This document shows, in pieces, positions 22,324 to 25,965 of a DNA stretch of 25,965 nt. The number at the start of each line of letters is the position of its first letter. The stretch's first letter is position 1. This DNA is from a virus. The stretch spans positions 1-25,965 of IMG/VR virus record IMGVR_UViG_3300010885_013691. One strand, 5' to 3'. A program made the translations under genes and the position numbers. The notes beneath the pieces were generated by a model. The model was not told the origin of the DNA. It worked only from the letters and a program-made list of their open reading frames with translations, and did no database searches.

Positions 22324-22346
22324 TATCAATCCCAACCCGCAATACC

Positions 22347-22736
22347 ATGCCCAAAACTACGAAACCTAAAACCATCAAAGCGCTTATCCTGCGCACCAGC
22401 AACGGCCACTTCGACTGCCTGAATGTCGAGGTCGTCGACGCCCCCGCTGACACCGCGGCGTTCGTCGACTTCGTCCAGAAACACGTCGGCGGCTATTTCG
22501 AGGCCCACGGCGCGCAGTTAAAGCGCAAGCACCTGACCATCTACGTCAACGAGGAAGCCGCTATCAATGGCACCGACATTGGCTTCATCCTCGGCAAATC
22601 CCGCCCCCTGCTCGGCAACGCGGTAATCGTCGAGAGCAAGCGCGGTAAGGACGTCGACTTCTCCCTGACCCCCATGGACATTGGCAAGAATACCCTTCTG
22701 GTCCGCCTCACCCGTTCTAACGACACCAACAACTAA
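22347..22736 (+). CDS. DUF3846-like protein
   Basis: 129 residues from the ATG at 22347; an upstream ATG at 22296 lies in the promoter. The layout fits DUF3846: VVDAPADTAAFVDFVQKHVG then GYFEAHG, then a strand with LTIYVNEEAAINGTDIGF and a turn with a Leu-Gly-Asn segment (LLGNAVIVE). That family is common in phages and plasmids of many bacteria and its function is unknown. The last third (VESKRGKDVDFSL to the end) is a strand-rich tail. Expressed with its neighbours to the right. Confidence 0.65.
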   Translation: MPKTTKPKTIKALILRTSNGHFDCLNVEVVDAPADTAAFVDFVQKHVGGYFEAHGAQLKRKHLTIYVNEEAAINGTDIGFILGKSRPLLGNAVIVESKRGKDVDFSLTPMDIGKNTLLVRLTRSNDTNN

Positions 22737-22740
22737 TCCC

Positions 22741-22962
22741 ATGGCCCTGAAAAAATACGTCTACACCGAAACCCTCTACATCACAGTAGAGGTCTACGCG
22801 GATGACATTGAGGACGCGGTTGATACCGCTGGCGGATACATCGGTTCCATCCTCGCGCATGAGGAGGCCGAGGCCCGCAATCACAAAGGCGTTAGGTGCG
22901 TCGAGTTTGACTCGCAGGACTGTAAAGCCCGCACCGAGGAGGACTTTGAAAAGGGTATCTGA
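22741..22962 (+). CDS. Small acidic protein, function unknown
   Basis: 73 residues, ATG at 22741 directly after the previous stop (4-nt gap); a longer upstream frame is not needed. The protein has a strand pair (KKYVYTETLYITVEVYAD) followed by a helix (DIEDAVDTAGGYIGSILAHEE) and an acidic tail (ARTEEDFEKGI). The strand-strand-helix pattern resembles small phage DUFs of the ferredoxin-like type, but I do not recognise a family. Confidence 0.6.
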   Translation: MALKKYVYTETLYITVEVYADDIEDAVDTAGGYIGSILAHEEAEARNHKGVRCVEFDSQDCKARTEEDFEKGI

Positions 22963-22964
22963 AC

Positions 22965-23675
22965 ATGAGTCATCATCTCGGCGTCATTCATTTCTCCTTG
23001 CCCGCTGGTTTCGCCGCCGTGGACCATGTCCACGCGCGCGTTAGGGCGAAACTCGATTGGGAGATTGAGGCGTTATCCAAAGCCCACATTTCCGGCCCTG
23101 ACTACTTCACGTTCGCGGGCCTTGTGGAGTTAGTTAGGGTCGCGGAGGTCTATGCGGCTTACGCATACAACCCCACGTCGGCCGATAGTTATGATAAGTT
23201 TAGCGACTTTGCCCGCTGGTTGTCGTTAGGGGACCCGACGATAGCGCATGGCCAGCGCAGGTCGATTAACGCCGAGGCGTTATGCGGCGCAGTTATCGAC
23301 GGGCTTATGCCCCGCCCGCCCGAGGGCCATGATAGCGAAACCGCCGACGCCCTGATAGAGTCTTTCGGCGTTAATGAATGGAAGGCCGAGCGCTTTTGCC
23401 GTTATGTTATGGGCGCCGTTAGCGCTCGGGTTATGGCGCTGGATGATTACCCCACGCGAACCGAGCGCCTGATAAGGTCGGAAACATGGCGCCCGCGCGC
23501 CGCGCCTGAACTTGACCGCCCGTTTATTTATGCGGCCGACGGCGCCGACGTTATGGAAGGCCCAAACGGCCTTACGCCCGAGGACCGCGGCGCCCACCCC
23601 AAACTAAAAGGGCGCTCAATCCTGCCGCCATCGGGCGCGGCGCATTGGCTCGCGTTCGTCGACTTCCATTCATGA
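22965..23675 (+). CDS. Hypothetical protein, 236 residues
   Basis: 236 residues, soluble, no signal. It starts 2 nt after the previous stop. Helices include WEIEALSKAHISGPDYF, LVELVRVAEVYAAYAYNP and WKAERFCRYVMGAVSARVMA. The last 70 residues are Pro- and Arg-rich with ERLIRSETWRPRAAPELDRP and PSGAAHWLAFVDFHS. No known motif is seen. Third positions are strongly G/C and the gene is closed by two hairpins, so it is a real coding unit. Confidence 0.7.
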   Translation: MSHHLGVIHFSLPAGFAAVDHVHARVRAKLDWEIEALSKAHISGPDYFTFAGLVELVRVAEVYAAYAYNPTSADSYDKFSDFARWLSLGDPTIAHGQRRSINAEALCGAVIDGLMPRPPEGHDSETADALIESFGVNEWKAERFCRYVMGAVSARVMALDDYPTRTERLIRSETWRPRAAPELDRPFIYAADGADVMEGPNGLTPEDRGAHPKLKGRSILPPSGAAHWLAFVDFHS

Positions 23676-23679
23676 CTTA

Positions 23680-23700
23680 CCCCGCGCGGCTAACGCGGGG
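23680..23700 (+). terminator. First hairpin after the 236-residue gene
   Basis: Stem CCCCGCG / CGCGGGG (7 bp, perfect) with loop CGGCTAA, 4 nt after the stop codon. It has no T-run and may protect the 3' end or assist the real terminator just downstream. Confidence 0.5.
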
Positions 23701-23723
23701 CATGGGATAGCCCTACGGGGCGG

Positions 23724-23757
23724 GGCGGCGCTGGGAGGCGCCGCCTTTTTCTTTTTT
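23724..23757 (+). terminator. Intrinsic terminator before the 513-residue gene
   Basis: Stem GGCGGCGC / GCGCCGCC (8 bp, perfect) with loop TGGGAG, then TTTTTCTTTTTT. A textbook intrinsic terminator closing the operon that ends at 23675. Confidence 0.9.
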
Positions 23758-23768
23758 AAAATTGCCGC

Positions 23769-23798
23769 TTGCAAACCTCGCGGACCTTGTAATACATA
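23769..23798 (+). promoter_or_regulatory. Promoter of the 513-residue gene (leaderless, with dyad)
   Basis: TTGCAA (23769-23774), 18 nt, TACATA (23793-23798), dyad TGTAATACA at 23788-23796. ATG is 8 nt after the -10. A block of 26 nt (23787-23812) is identical to the block at 25470-25495. Confidence 0.65.
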
Positions 23799-23806
23799 AA
23801 GGTCCT

Positions 23807-25348
23807 ATGCAACCCGCAAACAACGGCCAGCCCGCCGCAAAGGGCCCCAAACTCCGCTCCGTCCATGCAACCGAACAGGTCGCCCACTTGTGGGCTAATG
23901 GTATCGAGCGCTCAATCCGCAACGCGCAGGAAACGGCGTCGACGTCCGAAAACGGCCGCGTCCTTTATTCTTATGCGCAGGCAATCGCCGCGAGGACGGA
24001 CGTCGTCGACTCCACAGGTCGCCGCGTCTACCTCTTTAACGCCGACGCCCGCGAGTCGACGACGACGCAAAAGCACATGCGCAACGCGGCGCGGGCGGTC
24101 CCGTTCCACGTTGCCTACACCTCCGCGTCCTCGTCGTCGTCGGCATGGGACGGGCGCCGCGAGACTATCGCCGACGCGACTTGCCTTTATTACATGGGCG
24201 GCGCCGACAACGCGCCGACGACGCAACAGGTCCTGACGTTTTCCGTCCCCGACGTTAGCGCCGACGGACCCCACGCCCACGCCGCAAATTACAAGCGGAT
24301 GTTTGAGCGCGCCGAGGCCAACGCCCGCGAGGCGGCAAAGCGCCGTTCTAACTTCTACCCGTCGCACGTCGCGCAAAACTTCCGCGCCGCGGCCGAGTAT
24401 CGCGCGCTATTCTGCGCCGACTACTGCGCCGACAAGGCGGACAGTTATGATTGGGCCGCGCTGGCAACGGCGTTTGCAAAGGTCCTCGCCCGTATCGAAA
24501 AGGCCGCGGCCGCGGGCGCCGCGCGGTCCGCAGGTTATCGGCAGGCCGAGCGCGAGTGGATGACGGCCGTAGCGCCCACGCTTACGGACCTCGCGGCCGT
24601 TATGCGCGCCGAGGCCGACGACGGCCGCAGGGGCAACGTTCTACGGGATGCCGTTATCGCGTTTGAGGCAACGGGCGTCTGGGAACTCGCGACCCCTTCC
24701 TCCGACTCGCATACGCGCGTCCGCGCCGCCGTCGGCGCGCTGGTAAAGGACGGCGCCGCGGCCTTTTGCCAAGTCGCCGAGCGCGTGGGCTTTAAGGTCC
24801 TGCCCGCGTTTTCCCTTCCCGTCGACGGGGCAATCCGCCCGCCTTGCGCCGCGCTTGTGCGCAGTTATCCCAAGCCCCCGACCCGTAACGTTTTCGGCCG
24901 CGAGCGCGCGGAAGAATACTCCAACGCGGGGCAGGTTTATGAGGCCGTGGGCCTGACCCGTTATGAGTCATGGGGCGGCGCCCGCGGTAATGCGAACGCC
25001 CGCTTAACTATTGGCCGCGACCTTTTGTTTGTTAGGCAAGGCGGGGATGAGGTTATCACGTCGGGCGGCGCTCGCGTCCCCCTCGCGATTGTCGCGGCCT
25101 TGTGGCGCCGTTATGGCCATGAGATTAGCGCCGCGGCGCGCATCCCCGTCGCGGGCACGTTCCCCGAGGCGCGCCGCGTGGGCACGTTCGTTTGGATTGG
25201 GTTTGACCTCGGCGACAGCGGGGCCCGCGCTACGGACGGGGGCGAGTCCGTCCTTTTAATCGGGTGCCACAAGGTCGGCGCCGCGGACGTCGCGCGCCTC
25301 GCGCGGCGCCTCGGGTGGACGGAGGCCGCGCCCGAGGCCAGCGCCTAA
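23807..25348 (+). CDS. 513-residue phage hypothetical (VAHLWAN family)
   Basis: 513 residues from the ATG at 23807 (a TTG at 23762 lies in the terminator-promoter spacer). The N-terminus has VAHLWANGIERSIRNAQE then VLYSYAQAIAARTDV and ESTTTQKHMRNAARAV, which I recognise as the start of a common phage hypothetical family (VAH-x-WA, then SYG-like, then T-T-x-x-H). A long Ala-rich helical middle follows (about residues 160-330). The C-terminal 80 residues end with SVLLIGCHKVGAADVARLAR and RLGW, also typical of that family. No enzymatic motif is known. It is its own transcription unit: promoter just upstream, hairpins after the stop. Confidence 0.7.
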   Translation: MQPANNGQPAAKGPKLRSVHATEQVAHLWANGIERSIRNAQETASTSENGRVLYSYAQAIAARTDVVDSTGRRVYLFNADARESTTTQKHMRNAARAVPFHVAYTSASSSSSAWDGRRETIADATCLYYMGGADNAPTTQQVLTFSVPDVSADGPHAHAANYKRMFERAEANAREAAKRRSNFYPSHVAQNFRAAAEYRALFCADYCADKADSYDWAALATAFAKVLARIEKAAAAGAARSAGYRQAEREWMTAVAPTLTDLAAVMRAEADDGRRGNVLRDAVIAFEATGVWELATPSSDSHTRVRAAVGALVKDGAAAFCQVAERVGFKVLPAFSLPVDGAIRPPCAALVRSYPKPPTRNVFGRERAEEYSNAGQVYEAVGLTRYESWGGARGNANARLTIGRDLLFVRQGGDEVITSGGARVPLAIVAALWRRYGHEISAAARIPVAGTFPEARRVGTFVWIGFDLGDSGARATDGGESVLLIGCHKVGAADVARLARRLGWTEAAPEASA

Positions 25349-25353
25349 CCTTT

Positions 25354-25371
25354 CCGCGGCCGACGCCGCGG
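25354..25371 (+). terminator. First hairpin after the 513-residue gene
   Basis: Stem CCGCGG / CCGCGG with loop CCGACG, 5 nt after the stop. No T-run follows. The arrangement repeats the double hairpin seen after the 236-residue gene. Confidence 0.4.
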
Positions 25372-25384
25372 GGGTTGCATACAA

Positions 25385-25420
25385 GGGGGTCGGCCGCGAG
25401 GTCGGCCCCCTTCCCTTTTT
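25385..25420 (+). terminator. Intrinsic terminator after the 513-residue gene
   Basis: An 11-bp stem (left GGGGGTCGGCC, right GGTCGGCCCCC, two G-T pairs) with a GCGA tetraloop, then TTCCCTTTTT. Strong intrinsic terminator. Confidence 0.85.
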
Positions 25421-25451
25421 AGGCGCCCGAAAGGTCGCCCGAAATTAGCGC

Positions 25452-25481
25452 TTGCAAACACCGCGGGCTTTGTAATACATA
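25452..25481 (+). promoter_or_regulatory. Promoter of the 100-residue gene (leaderless, with dyad)
   Basis: TTGCAA (25452-25457), 18 nt, TACATA (25476-25481), dyad TGTAATACA at 25471-25479. ATG is 8 nt after the -10. The sequence is nearly the same as the promoter at 23769. Confidence 0.65.
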
Positions 25482-25489
25482 AAGGTCCT

Positions 25490-25792
25490 ATGCAATACCG
25501 CATCACCCTCGGCGGACGGGTCAAGTCCGCGGGCGCTCGCGCAGGCCGCCCTTACAATGCCTGCACCCTCATCACGAAAACTCTCGGCCGCGGGCGTCCA
25601 TGCCGCGCCGACACGCTGGCCGCGTTCGCCGCCCTCGGGCACGAACTTGACCGCCTCGCCTTCCTCTCGGGCGCCGTCTCCCTCGGCCACGCGCCCGCCG
25701 CGGTGGCGCGCGGGGTCTGCATGGAACTCAACCGCCTCGGCCGCGCGCTCGGGCGCGCCGCGAACGCGGTCCAGAAAGGGGGCGTCAAGTGA
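25490..25792 (+). CDS. Small hypothetical protein, 100 residues
   Basis: 100 residues. Begins MQYRITLGGRVKSAG; the rest is Ala/Arg/Leu-rich helix (LAAFAALGHELDRLAFLSGA, then VSLGHAPAAVARGVCMELNR and LGRALGRAANAVQKGG). No motif is recognised. Start is fixed by the leaderless promoter block it shares with the 513-residue gene. Its TGA overlaps the next GTG (GTGA). Confidence 0.65.
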   Translation: MQYRITLGGRVKSAGARAGRPYNACTLITKTLGRGRPCRADTLAAFAALGHELDRLAFLSGAVSLGHAPAAVARGVCMELNRLGRALGRAANAVQKGGVK

Positions 25793-25965
25793 GCCCCGAC
25801 GTCCCATCCTTCCCGCTGGACCGCCTCACGCCGTTGTCGGCTCTCCGCGCGGCGGCGTCCACGCTCGGCCTCGGCGTCGGGCGATACAACGCGGGCGCGG
25901 GCTCGCGCTACGTTGTCGGCCCTGACCCCACGGGGCGCGGGCTTGTGGATTATCACGCGGTCAGC
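25789..25965 (+). CDS. Hypothetical protein (3' partial)
   Basis: A GTG start in a four-nt GTGA overlap opens a frame of 59 codons to the window edge: MSPDVPSFPLDRLTPLSALR then AAASTLGLGVGRYNAGAGSR and YVVGPDPTGRGLVDYHAVS. Strongly G/C-ending codons support coding. No family is recognised from the visible part; a strand-turn (RYVVGPDPTGRG) is seen. Confidence 0.55.
   Translation, partial: MSPDVPSFPLDRLTPLSALRAAASTLGLGVGRYNAGAGSRYVVGPDPTGRGLVDYHAVS

Noticed and set aside
22296-22346. Upstream ATG for the DUF3846-like protein
   Set aside because: It lies over the -35 and -10 boxes, so it could not be transcribed from that promoter.
23762-23806. Upstream TTG start for the 513-residue protein
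   Set aside because: It lies inside the promoter (overlapping the -35); the leaderless ATG at 23807 is better placed.
23680-25420. CRISPR-like repeats
   Set aside because: The repeated GC-rich blocks are hairpins, promoters and low-complexity codons; there is no regular repeat-spacer array in the window.

Overview
The window looks like part of the genome of a short-tailed (podovirus-like) double-stranded DNA phage or prophage. The evidence is a run of tail and ejection proteins followed by a holin on the plus strand, then a tightly overlapping replication and recombination operon on the minus strand, then small early or accessory genes on the plus strand. No terminase large subunit, capsid, portal, integrase, RNA polymerase, tRNA or CRISPR array is visible. 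The host cannot be named. Almost no gene start has a Shine-Dalgarno sequence, so the host probably initiates translation without it. The promoter-like sites are of the ordinary TTGACA type.

Layout. Positions 1-2503: end of a tail propeller-like protein and a fibre or appendage protein. 2503-6051: a small acyltransferase-like protein and two Ala/Gly/Gln-rich virion (ejection-type) proteins. 6057-14042: one giant 2661-residue polyvalent protein carrying two HExxH metallopeptidase-like sites, a ParB-like domain, an ADP-ribosyltransferase-like domain, a duplicated 47-residue module and a long Pro-Ala linker. 14039-15526: a small beta-barrel-like protein, a LydA-like holin and a lipoprotein with coiled coil and membrane segments (spanin candidate). 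These plus-strand genes converge on, and overlap, the minus-strand operon.

The minus-strand operon runs from 21130 down to 15468. In order of transcription it holds a small membrane protein, a RusA-like resolvase, a RecE/Cas4-type exonuclease, three small proteins (two of them coiled coils), a winged-helix replication initiator, a DnaC-like helicase loader, a lysozyme/transglycosylase, a 55-residue ribbon-helix-helix protein, an ERF annealing protein, two small proteins and a PD-(D/E)XK nuclease. Inside the initiator gene lie three 12-bp cores spaced exactly 23 bp apart beside an AT-rich stretch, which is the arrangement of the lambda origin inside gene O.

The plus-strand right arm (21187 to the end) is much more GC-rich. 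It holds an HTH protein, a probable bacterial-type histone-fold protein, a DUF3846-like protein, several unrecognised proteins and a 513-residue protein of a family I recognise only as a common phage hypothetical. Several of these genes have a shared promoter with a TGTA-N-TACA dyad at the -10 region. Some start codons fall about where transcription should begin, implying leaderless mRNAs. Two long genes are closed or separated by double hairpins. The strongest leads are the giant polyvalent protein, the in-gene origin, the histone-like protein and the leaderless promoter/operator module.
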